Shown in pieces: positions 29,738-38,150 of a stretch of DNA of 38,150 bases. Source of the DNA: Kiritimatiellia bacterium (GTDB lineage: Bacteria > Verrucomicrobiota > Kiritimatiellia > SLAD01); assembly GCA_007130845.1 (NCBI GenBank), contig SLRP01000203.1:1-38150 (forward strand). The letters run 5' to 3'. The notes under the pieces were generated by a model. It saw only the letters and a list, made by a program, of their open reading frames with translations. It was not told where the DNA came from and searched no databases. Position 1 is the stretch's first letter; each line of letters opens with the position of its first letter. The translations under genes and the position numbers were made by a program.

Positions 29738-29786
29738 CCGTTTGCAAGGCAGGCGAAAAAGATCGTAAGGATTTTTTGATATCTAA

Positions 29787-29814
29787 TTGACATAGCGAAA
29801 CTCCTTTGTAAAGT
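29787..29814 (+). promoter_or_regulatory. Putative sigma70-type promoter upstream of nqrA
   Basis: TTGACA (29787-29792), 16 bp, TAAAGT (29809-29814, 4/6 to consensus), about 100 nt before the nqrA ATG. Confidence 0.35.
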
Positions 29815-29913
29815 CGATGACCTTGATTGGACCATACCCGATTGTGTTGCCATGGCGCAGGGTATCGGCGCCGGTCTGATTCAACAAGTTAATTTTTTGA
29901 ATCTCGGGAGAGA

Positions 29914-31287
29914 ATGAACCCTATAGAGATAAAGAAAGGATTGGATATACCATTAACCGGCAAACCTGTGCCGGAAATGGAAGGCGGCATAATATCCACC
30001 GACACAGTCAGCGTCTATCCGTCTGAATTCGAGGGGGTTAAAGAAAAGCTTCATATTAATGAAGGTGATTCCGTAAAACGCGGCACCCCGCTTTTCTTCA
30101 ATAAACGGATGCATGAACTGCAGTTTCTATCACCGGGTGGCGGCAAGATTTCCGAGATTAAATTCGGACCGCGACGTTCAATTCACAGCATAACCATAGA
30201 GCTGGATGCGGAAGAAGAAGTCGAGCCCCTGAGAAAATTCGAGCCGGAACAGATCAGAGAGGTCGACCGCAACGAAATCGTTCAGCATCTGCTCTCTACC
30301 GGGATGTGGGCGTATATCAGGCAGCGGCCGTTTTCACATATCGCCGACAAGGACGTTACTCCAAAGTCTATTTTCATAAATGCAATGAATACGGCTCCAT
30401 TTCAGCCGGATATTCATGTCTTGGTGAAGGAAAATGAGCAGGCATTCCAGGCCGGTATTGACGCCATGACCAGCTTGACGGATGGGGATGTTCACCTATG
30501 CATCTCAGCTGACGCGGAGAACCCCTCAACTGCCGTCACTGAAGCCGGAAACGCACAGGTCCACGCATTCAGGGGGCCGCACCCCTCGGGAAATTCCAGT
30601 GTGCATATTCACCACATAGATCCCATGGAAACTCATGACAAGGTATGGGTTGTCAGGGCATCGGACCTTATCACCATCGGGCAGCTATTCATTAATGGTG
30701 AATATCCTGCGGAGCGCACTATCGCGCTGGGCGGATCGGGGGTCAACCCGGAGGCATGCAAATACTATAGAATGCGGCACGGTGGATCATTGAAACCGCT
30801 TCTTGACGGACGGATGAAAGACGGGGAACAGCGGGTTCTACGCGGGGACTGCCTGTCGGGGATCAAGATATCCGCTGACGAGGGACTCCCCTTCTACGGA
30901 TCCTCTCTTACCGTAATCCCGGAAGGCAGGGAACGTTTTTTCCTTGGATGGCTGGGGCCGGGTATGGACAGATACAGTCCTTCGCGGACATTCCTTTCGA
31001 CATGGTTGAGGAAAGACAGTAAATGGGACCTGAACACCAACCTCAATGGAAGCCGGAGATCGATGGTGCTGACAGGGCTTTACAACGAATTTCTGCCGCT
31101 GAATATAATGGTGGATTATCTCGTGCGGGCCGTGCTTGCCCACGACACGGACGAAGCCATCTCTCTGGGTATACTTGAGACCGACCCTGAGGATTTCGCA
31201 CTCTGTTCCTTTGTATGCCCGTCCAAGATGGAGATCAGCCACATCATAAGACAGGGGCTTGATGAAATAGAGAAGGAAGGTATTTAG
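29914..31287 (+). CDS. nqrA: Na+-translocating NADH:quinone reductase subunit A
   Basis: IEIKKGLDIPLTGKPVPEM start, ...FINAMNTAPFQPDIHVL..., first gene of a complete nqrA-F run. Confidence 0.97.
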   Translation: MNPIEIKKGLDIPLTGKPVPEMEGGIISTDTVSVYPSEFEGVKEKLHINEGDSVKRGTPLFFNKRMHELQFLSPGGGKISEIKFGPRRSIHSITIELDAEEEVEPLRKFEPEQIREVDRNEIVQHLLSTGMWAYIRQRPFSHIADKDVTPKSIFINAMNTAPFQPDIHVLVKENEQAFQAGIDAMTSLTDGDVHLCISADAENPSTAVTEAGNAQVHAFRGPHPSGNSSVHIHHIDPMETHDKVWVVRASDLITIGQLFINGEYPAERTIALGGSGVNPEACKYYRMRHGGSLKPLLDGRMKDGEQRVLRGDCLSGIKISADEGLPFYGSSLTVIPEGRERFFLGWLGPGMDRYSPSRTFLSTWLRKDSKWDLNTNLNGSRRSMVLTGLYNEFLPLNIMVDYLVRAVLAHDTDEAISLGILETDPEDFALCSFVCPSKMEISHIIRQGLDEIEKEGI

Positions 31288-31291
31288 CCGA

Positions 31292-32512
31292 ATGAAATTT
31301 CTGCTGGACCAGTTGGAAAAAGTAAAACCGCTGTTCATGCCCGGCGGTAAACTGGAAAAACTGTATCCTCTCTACGAGGCCAAGGATACGTTTCTCTTCA
31401 CTCCTGGCGAGGTTACCGACCGCCCTCCACATGTGCGCGGGGCGCTGGACACAAAGAGAATGATGATCACGGTCGTCCTTGCCCTGATACCCTGCATCCT
31501 TTTCGGGATATACAACGCCGGTCATCAATACAACATTGTCAACCAGATCCCTGACACGGGTTTCCTGGATCATTTCACGCGCGGGGCCATCATAGTTCTT
31601 CCAATAATCATAGTGTCCTATGCCGTTGGGGGCACGCTGGAGCTTCTGTTCTGCATAATACGCAGACATGAAATAAACGAGGGATTTCTGGTAACAGGGA
31701 TGCTGTTTCCGCTCACACTTCCGCCTACAATACCTCTATGGCAGGTGGCGGTCGGCATCGCGTTCGGCGTGGTCATAGGCAAGGAGATATTTGGAGGCAC
31801 GGGCTTCAATGTACTCAACCCGGCGCTTACCGCCCGCGCGTTTCTCTTTTTCGCATATCCGAGCGAGATAACAGGCGACAACATCTGGACGGTAGTGAAG
31901 GATTCTGAAAACGTCGTGGACGGCTTCACAGGCGCCACGCCTCTGGGATTGGCGGCCGTCGCTCCGGAAGGGGTGGATATCGTTGAATATCTGAAGGATG
32001 CCGGGTTCGACTGGTGGACCATGGCCGGCGGCCTGTCAGGAGGCAGTATCGGGGAAACGGCCTTCCTGGCCTGCCTTATAGGAGCAGCCGTACTCATTAT
32101 ATCCGGCATAGGATCATGGCGCATCATGACCGGATGCGTAATAGGGCTGTTTCTTGGAAGTTCCCTGCTTAACCTGATGCCCGAGGACACATTCCACCCG
32201 TTCACCCAGCTTCCCTTCCACTACCATCTGGTTTTCGGGGGATTTGCGTTCGGCGCAGTGTTCATGGCAACGGATCCGGTTTCCTCATCGGCCACTCTCA
32301 AGGGAAAATGGATATACGGCATAATGATCGGACTCCTGACTGTCACCATACGAGTTGCCAATCCGGCGTTCCCCGGCGGCGTAATGCTTGCAATCCTGTT
32401 TATGAATGTCATGGCGCCGGTTATTGATCATTTCGTGCTTCAGGCGCATATAAAATCACGCAGGAAAAAAGCCAGAGAACAGAGTTTGAAATATGTCCAA
32501 GCCCAAAGGTGA
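31292..32512 (+). CDS. nqrB: Na+-translocating NADH:quinone reductase subunit B
   Basis: Multi-TM; VDGFTGATPLGLAA flavinylation site; GGTGFNVLNPALTARAFLFFAYP; MATDPVSSSAT. Confidence 0.97.
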   Translation: MKFLLDQLEKVKPLFMPGGKLEKLYPLYEAKDTFLFTPGEVTDRPPHVRGALDTKRMMITVVLALIPCILFGIYNAGHQYNIVNQIPDTGFLDHFTRGAIIVLPIIIVSYAVGGTLELLFCIIRRHEINEGFLVTGMLFPLTLPPTIPLWQVAVGIAFGVVIGKEIFGGTGFNVLNPALTARAFLFFAYPSEITGDNIWTVVKDSENVVDGFTGATPLGLAAVAPEGVDIVEYLKDAGFDWWTMAGGLSGGSIGETAFLACLIGAAVLIISGIGSWRIMTGCVIGLFLGSSLLNLMPEDTFHPFTQLPFHYHLVFGGFAFGAVFMATDPVSSSATLKGKWIYGIMIGLLTVTIRVANPAFPGGVMLAILFMNVMAPVIDHFVLQAHIKSRRKKAREQSLKYVQAQR

Positions 32513-33218
32513 TAAACAGACATTCCTATTCGCGTTCGTTATTCTGACCGTGTGCAGCATGCTGTTGTCTGCCGCGGCAGCGGCGTTGCGTGACAGGCAG
32601 CAGATGATGGTCGAATTCGACCGTAAGCGGAACGTGTTGATTGCCTTCGGTGTGGATCCGGTTCATGAGGACGGAACCAGATACACCCCGGAGGATGTAG
32701 ACCGATACGTTGACGAATTCATCCGGGAAGTGATTATTGACGCGGATACCGGGGAAATAATACCGGATATCACCAGCGCGGATGTAGAACCCCGTTTGCT
32801 ACGGGAGAAACGGAAACTCCCCCTGTTCCTGTGGGAGGAGGACGGTGAAGTCAAACGTTATGCATTTCCCGTGTCGGGATACGGACTATGGTCGACCATA
32901 TACGGATTTCTGGCGCTGGAAGACGACCTGGCCACCATTTCAGGCATAACGTTCTATGACCACGGCGAAACCCCCGGGCTGGGGGCAGAAGTCGAACGCG
33001 CATGGTTCCGTGATCAGTTTGAGGGCAAGGTCCTTTACAAGGACGGGGAACCGGTGGAATTTAAAGTGGCTAAGGGACGTGCCGAGGCTCAATATCCGGA
33101 CATGATTGATCACGCAGTGGACGGTATAAGCGGGGCAACCATAACCGGCAAAGGGGTAGCCGATTTCATAACCCGCGATTTCAAGAAGTATAATAAGTAC
33201 TTTGAGACGATCCGGTAG
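32493..33218 (+). CDS. nqrC: Na+-translocating NADH:quinone reductase subunit C
   Basis: N-terminal TM, HGETPGLGAEV, VDGISGATITGKGV flavinylation motif; 20-bp overlap with nqrB. Confidence 0.96.
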   Translation: MSKPKGDKQTFLFAFVILTVCSMLLSAAAAALRDRQQMMVEFDRKRNVLIAFGVDPVHEDGTRYTPEDVDRYVDEFIREVIIDADTGEIIPDITSADVEPRLLREKRKLPLFLWEEDGEVKRYAFPVSGYGLWSTIYGFLALEDDLATISGITFYDHGETPGLGAEVERAWFRDQFEGKVLYKDGEPVEFKVAKGRAEAQYPDMIDHAVDGISGATITGKGVADFITRDFKKYNKYFETIR

Positions 33219-33374
33219 CGGACAAGACCGCCGTGTACAGCGCGGCAACAAAAAGGGGACGCAGGCTGATACGAGCCGGTTGACGTCCGGAAATAAAAAA
33301 GTAAATTTTTCGGCCGACAACTCTTGATTGAAAGGCAAAAGGCGTTTAAGGATTAAGGAAACGCAGGTTGAATC

Positions 33375-33977
33375 ATGGCTATAGCAAAGAAAGTCATTAC
33401 AGATCCACTATCGGACAACAATCCGATCACCATACAGGTGCTGGGCATATGCTCGGCTCTTGCTGTTACGGTACAGATGGATACCGCCTTCGTCATGTCC
33501 CTTGCAGTGATTTCGGTTATTACCCTCTCCAATGCAATAATTTCCGCAATGCGCAACCTGATACCCGGCAAGATACGAATGATTGTAGAGGTCACCGTAA
33601 TTGCTTCACTGGTCGCACTTACGGATCAGTTACTACGGGCGTATTTCTTCGAAATGAGCCGGCAACTCAGCATTTTCGTAGGTCTTATTATTACCAATTG
33701 CATGATAATGGGCCGCGCTGAGGCTTTTGCCACGCAAAATCCGGTAGGGCCATCCTTGATGGACGGACTTGGAAACGGATTGGGCTACAGTGTAATCCTT
33801 CTGCTGGTTGCATCCGGCAGGGAGATATTGGGAAGCGGAACATGGTATCACCTGCAGGTCCTTCCGGAAGCATACTACGGTAACGGACTGGCGGTTCTGG
33901 CCCCGGGCGCATTTCTCATTCTGGGAATAATAATCTGGATTCAGCGTACGATAAGCGGGAATTTCAAGGACGATTAG
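33375..33977 (+). CDS. nqrD: Na+-translocating NADH:quinone reductase subunit D
   Basis: DNNPITIQVLGICSALAVTVQMDTAFVMSLAV, LIITNCMIMGRAEAFA. Confidence 0.96.
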   Translation: MAIAKKVITDPLSDNNPITIQVLGICSALAVTVQMDTAFVMSLAVISVITLSNAIISAMRNLIPGKIRMIVEVTVIASLVALTDQLLRAYFFEMSRQLSIFVGLIITNCMIMGRAEAFATQNPVGPSLMDGLGNGLGYSVILLLVASGREILGSGTWYHLQVLPEAYYGNGLAVLAPGAFLILGIIIWIQRTISGNFKDD

Positions 33978-33995
33978 CGGTAAACGGGAAGCATC

Positions 33996-34610
33996 ATGGA
34001 TCTCATCAACCTTGCAGTAAAGACCATATTCATTGAAAACATCGTGCTGGCATATTTTCTCGGCATGTGTTCGTTTCTTGCATGTTCCAAGAAGATAGAG
34101 ACAGCCACGGGGCTTGGAATGGCGGTGATATGCGTTCTCGGGCTTACCGTGCCTTTCAACTGGTTCATCGAAACCTATTTCCTCATGGAAGGCGCGATGG
34201 CCTGGACTGGAGTACAGGCCTTGGCGGCGCTGGACCTGTCATTCCTGAACCTGTTGAGCTTCATAGCCGTAATAGCCTGCACCGTACAGGTTGTCGAGAT
34301 GGTACTGGACCGGTTCTTCCCGAAGCTTTATCACTCGCTCGGGATCTTTCTTCCCCTGATCACCGTAAACTGCGCAATTCTGGGAGGGTCCCTCTTCATG
34401 GTGGAGCGCCAGTACACTCTGGCCGAATCGGCAGTGTACGGAGTCTCTTCCGGGGCAGGCTTTGCTCTTGCCATAGTCAGCATAGCCGCGCTTCGCAAGA
34501 AGATACGGTATTCGGATATTCCTCCGGGTTTGCAGGGACTGGGCATGACCATGATTCTTACGGGGCTGATGTCGATGGCTTTCATGTGCTTCGCGGGGAT
34601 CGATCTCTAG
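33996..34610 (+). CDS. nqrE: Na+-translocating NADH:quinone reductase subunit E
   Basis: [54 protein letters not shown]. Confidence 0.97.
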   Translation: MDLINLAVKTIFIENIVLAYFLGMCSFLACSKKIETATGLGMAVICVLGLTVPFNWFIETYFLMEGAMAWTGVQALAALDLSFLNLLSFIAVIACTVQVVEMVLDRFFPKLYHSLGIFLPLITVNCAILGGSLFMVERQYTLAESAVYGVSSGAGFALAIVSIAALRKKIRYSDIPPGLQGLGMTMILTGLMSMAFMCFAGIDL

Positions 34611-34628
34611 GAGTTCTTTTATTACTCG

Positions 34629-35861
34629 ATGAATCAAATTGTCATAGACGTGATGGTCAGCACGGTGGTGTTTACAGGCATCATCATGCTGCTTGTTGTA
34701 GGACTGGTATTTATATCCAAGAAGTTGTCGCCCGGCGGCGAAGTCTCCATTGACATTAATAAGGGGCAGAAGAACATCAATTCTTCGCCGGGATCCAATC
34801 TTCTTGCAGTGCTAGCCGATAACAAGGTCTTTCTCCCCTCCGCCTGCGGGGGTGGCGGCACATGCGCGCTCTGCAAGTGCACCGTGGATGAAGGCGGCGG
34901 CTCCATACTCCCGACTGAAACCGGCCATATCAACAAACAGGAGGCGCGCAAGGGCGTGCGCCTGGCTTGCCAGGTCAAGGTCAAGAAGGATATGAAGATC
35001 CGTGTGCCCGACGAGGTGCTTGAAATCAAGAAATTCAAGGGCACAGTGCGGTCCAACCATAACGTGGCCACATTCATCAAGGAGTTGATCGTGGATCTGG
35101 AGCCCGGATTCAATCTGGATTTCCAGGCGGGAGGATATATCCAGATAGACATTCCAAAGTTCGACATATCTTTCAAGGACTTCGAGGTTGAAGACAAGTT
35201 TCATGATGATTGGGACAAGCTGGATCTATGGAAACACAAGCTTGTAAACAATGAACCTTGTTTCCGTGCGTATTCCATGGCGAACCATCCGGCTGAAGGC
35301 AACATGGTCATGTTGAATGTGCGCATAGCTACGCCTCCGCCGAACATATCCGACGCCCCTCCAGGTGTGGCGTCTACCTACATTTTCTCATTGAAACCCG
35401 GAGATGAAGTGTGGATGAGCGGTCCATTCGGGGAGTTCTACGCCAAGGATTCCGACAGGGAAATGGTATATATTGGGGGCGGCGCAGGAATGGCCCCGAT
35501 GCGGAGCCATATCTTCGACCTGTTCCGAACCAGGAAAACCAACAGGAAGGTCAGCTACTGGTATGGAGGACGTTCTCTCAGGGAACTTTTCTATCTCGAT
35601 GATTTCAAAGGGATTGAAAAGGATTTCCCAAACTTCTCATTCCATGTAGCCCTGAGTGAACCGCGCGAAGATGATAACTGGGACGGCCCAACGGGCTTCA
35701 TACATACGGTGGTATTCGAAAATTACCTCAAAAATCATCCTGACCCGGACGAAATAGAATATTATCTTTGCGGACCACCCCCGATGATAGCAGCTTGCAA
35801 CAAGATGCTGTATGATCTGGGTGTGGAACAGGAAATGATCGCCTACGACGAGTTCGGTTGA
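34629..35861 (+). CDS. nqrF: Na+-translocating NADH:quinone reductase subunit F
   Basis: 2Fe-2S ligands [12 protein letters not shown]...[22 protein letters not shown]-binding [21 protein letters not shown]. Confidence 0.98.
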   Translation: MNQIVIDVMVSTVVFTGIIMLLVVGLVFISKKLSPGGEVSIDINKGQKNINSSPGSNLLAVLADNKVFLPSACGGGGTCALCKCTVDEGGGSILPTETGHINKQEARKGVRLACQVKVKKDMKIRVPDEVLEIKKFKGTVRSNHNVATFIKELIVDLEPGFNLDFQAGGYIQIDIPKFDISFKDFEVEDKFHDDWDKLDLWKHKLVNNEPCFRAYSMANHPAEGNMVMLNVRIATPPPNISDAPPGVASTYIFSLKPGDEVWMSGPFGEFYAKDSDREMVYIGGGAGMAPMRSHIFDLFRTRKTNRKVSYWYGGRSLRELFYLDDFKGIEKDFPNFSFHVALSEPREDDNWDGPTGFIHTVVFENYLKNHPDPDEIEYYLCGPPPMIAACNKMLYDLGVEQEMIAYDEFG

Positions 35862-35875
35862 TTCCGCGGAGGGCA

Positions 35876-36970
35876 ATGAAAGTAATTCAGCCCAGACCCT
35901 TCCACCCCGGCAAAGCCCTCTTTGTGTTTTCGGTGCTCCTGGCCGTGACCATTTATCACTTCTTTTTTCGTGATACACCGGGACCGGACCATGTTCATTG
36001 GACCGGCAGCACAATGGGAACACACTATGTAATCCGCATAGCCCAATCGCCACTTACACAGAATTCGTTGCGTGAACTGCACTCTGAAATCGAAGCATAT
36101 CTGTTGAAGGCCAACAAGCAGATGTCCACCTATCTCCGGGACAGCGAGATCACTAAGTTCAATCAAAGCAGAACAACGGATCCATTTGAGGTTTCTCCTG
36201 CTTTCGCCGAGGTTACCCGCTATGCTGTAAAACTCTCGGAAATGACCGACGGTGCATTCGACCCCACTATTGATCCCCTGCTGGCCCTTTGGGGGTTCGG
36301 TCCGGACGCAAACATCCGGAGACAATTGCCCGACACAATGGAAATTGAACGTGCCATGGGGCAAACAGGATATGAGCATATAGCAGTACCCGCCGACAAC
36401 CTGATACAAAAACGGATTCCGGAAATAACATTGAACCTCAACGCCATCGCAAAAGGATACGCAGCTGACAGGGTTTCAGAAATACTCAACAGTCATGGAC
36501 TTACCAACCATTATGTCGAATTGGGTGGAGACCTGATTGTATCCGGAAAGAATCACGACGGGAAAAAATGGAGAATAGGAATAGAAATACCCGACCCCGA
36601 CTCCGAACCCGGAACCTCTTTGGCCGGCATTGCGAATATATCGAATGCGGCGGTTGCCGGTTCAGGGGACTATCGCGACGTCTGGACCGGGCCGGATGGA
36701 GAGACATATTCACATATCCTGGATCCCCGCACGGGTGCTCCCGTCAGGCATAACCTCGGGGCCGTAACCGTGATAGCCCCGACCTGCATGAAGGCGGACG
36801 GTATAGCAACGGCCGTCTTCGTCATGGGGCCTGAAGAAGGTGTCCGCTGGATAAATGAACGTGAGAATACTGAAGCCATGTTTATATACCGGAACGACGA
36901 GAACTCATACGGGTATATCTTCAGTGACGGATTCAAGGAAGAGGCGTCATTTGATCAGTTGATCGACTGA
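35876..36970 (+). CDS. apbE: FAD:protein FMN transferase ApbE
   Basis: GSTMGTHYVIRI, LNLNAIAKGYAADRVSEIL, YSHILDPRTGAPV, ATAVFVMGPEEG; GGAGGG SD before ATG 35876. Confidence 0.96.
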   Translation: MKVIQPRPFHPGKALFVFSVLLAVTIYHFFFRDTPGPDHVHWTGSTMGTHYVIRIAQSPLTQNSLRELHSEIEAYLLKANKQMSTYLRDSEITKFNQSRTTDPFEVSPAFAEVTRYAVKLSEMTDGAFDPTIDPLLALWGFGPDANIRRQLPDTMEIERAMGQTGYEHIAVPADNLIQKRIPEITLNLNAIAKGYAADRVSEILNSHGLTNHYVELGGDLIVSGKNHDGKKWRIGIEIPDPDSEPGTSLAGIANISNAAVAGSGDYRDVWTGPDGETYSHILDPRTGAPVRHNLGAVTVIAPTCMKADGIATAVFVMGPEEGVRWINERENTEAMFIYRNDENSYGYIFSDGFKEEASFDQLID

Positions 36971-37659
36971 CCGTGCCCTCCGCATAGTTCAACTTTCTAG
37001 ATTCCACTCCTGCACCATAATAGGGAATGCAGTCCCCTACCATGAATTTCACATCGGTACGCCTCACCTTCATGCATCACCGCATTCCTCCTCATAATCG
37101 TAATCATCCTGCCCCTCAACAATACGCTGGATGGCACTTCGTGGACATGATGGACAGAATCGCCGAATATAATCGCCCCAACTTTGGACAGGCCACAGGT
37201 GAAACCTCGAATATAATGCGTATCAAGACAGCCCAGCCATCCGTTTACTTCCCGTATCCCTCCGGGCCGTTAACTGTTATGTCTGTGGAGGCTCTGTCGA
37301 AATTGATTATATACCGCAAGTTTCACGTAAATTCATGCAAGCAATTCATAAGCCTACCGAATTCTCTTGAGTTTTCATGGGTGAAAATATTCTAAAATAA
37401 TCCGGGAACGGGTGATTATGAGCACGATTAAGATCATGATTTTGTAGAATGCAATCAGGATGGCGGCTGGACAGCACGATACCCCGACACCTTGCGCACT
37501 AAACACACATCGCGAAACCTGAGCGGCGGAAATCAAGGTTGCCCGTCGCTATCGTCTATTTTGAGTTAATTCCTACAGAATGGAGGGTACCTACCCTTAT
37601 TGTGCCCAGACGCATGCATGTGATAGGATTCATCGGTAGTATCATGACGTGGAGCATAC

Positions 37660-38150
37660 ATGCGCAGAAAAAAAGACAATGTGGACCTAATATGCGATAT
37701 AGCGGAACTGGCCGGACTGTTTGAAAAAAGCAGCAGCCTGGAAGATTTCCTTGATACAGCCACCAACATTATCGCATGGCACATGAAAGCCGCGGTATGC
37801 TCAATCTATCTATATGATGATGAGACGAAGGAAATCATTCTCAGGGCAACACAGGGATTGACCCATTCCGCAATTGGAAACGTACGGCTTAAACTTGGAG
37901 AAGGCCTTACCGGTCTATCCTTGAAGGAGCTCAGGCCTATTTGTGAAGGCCGAGGTTCAGAAAACCCAAACTTTAAATATTTTCCTGATATCCATGAGGA
38001 TAAATATGAAGCCTTTCTTGCCGTCCCAATATTGAGGGGCCTTGCAAGGGTAGGAGTAGTGGTCGTTCAGGATCCGCAGCCGGATTACTTCGATAATAAC
38101 GATGTAAAAGCCTTGCGCGCAATAGCCGGACAGCTTGCAACGACTATTGA
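37660..38150 (+). CDS. ptsP: Phosphoenolpyruvate-protein phosphotransferase PtsP, N-terminal GAF domain (truncated by window end)
   Basis: ATG at 37660 reads MRRKKDNVDLICDIAELAGLFEKSSSLEDFLDTATNIIAWHMKAAVCSIYLYDDETKEIILRATQGL...GEGLTGL...NPNFKYFPDIHEDKYEAFLAVPILRGLARVGVVVVQD; matches the PtsP GAF signature. Confidence 0.85.
   Translation, partial: MRRKKDNVDLICDIAELAGLFEKSSSLEDFLDTATNIIAWHMKAAVCSIYLYDDETKEIILRATQGLTHSAIGNVRLKLGEGLTGLSLKELRPICEGRGSENPNFKYFPDIHEDKYEAFLAVPILRGLARVGVVVVQDPQPDYFDNNDVKALRAIAGQLATTI

Noticed and set aside
37027-37395. 122-aa ORF in the apbE-ptsP gap
   Set aside because: No recognisable motif, atypical composition, no convincing RBS; not called as CDS.

Overview
The window is a mostly ordinary, gene-dense bacterial chromosome segment from a Gram-negative organism. 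I did not assign taxonomy; the Na+-NQR, PutP and IntI-like end would fit a PVC/Kiritimatiellota-type genome, but this is unproven. Contents in order: the C-terminus of a tyrosine recombinase (integron-integrase-like); tRNA-Gly(TCC) (-); a PAS/GAF hybrid histidine kinase (-); a transsulfuration pair (cystathionine beta-synthase/cysteine synthase with CBS domains, and a cystathionine gamma-synthase/lyase); tsaD and a CtpA-type S41 protease (-); a membrane Zn-peptidase; cutA (-); a GYF_2-domain protein; an ECF sigma/membrane-protein/exported-helical-protein module; rsfS-nadD (-); eno; putP; a tiny CxxC protein; a SWIM-SNF2 helicase (-); NAD-type isocitrate dehydrogenase; a zinc-ribbon membrane protein with a degenerate hybrid kinase; tRNA-Val(GAC); thrS-infC; gpmI (-); a polyprenyl diphosphate synthase; nqrABCDEF-apbE; and the 5' part of ptsP. 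The most unusual locus is the metB/tsaD convergent junction (about 5188-5764). There a non-coding 477-bp insert is bracketed by 50-bp imperfect direct repeats (44/50). Each repeat carries the 3' end of BOTH convergent genes. The insert contains two oppositely oriented arrays of a 14-bp phased repeat (AAGTGTATCCGGTT-like) and an outer 11-bp inverted repeat. This resembles a small non-autonomous element that restores the gene ends it inserted into. Secondary points of interest: an infC with an AUC start codon, the missing rpmI-rplT after infC, a hybrid kinase lacking ATP-binding motifs, a MerR-like promoter layout, and a TGS-less ThrRS.
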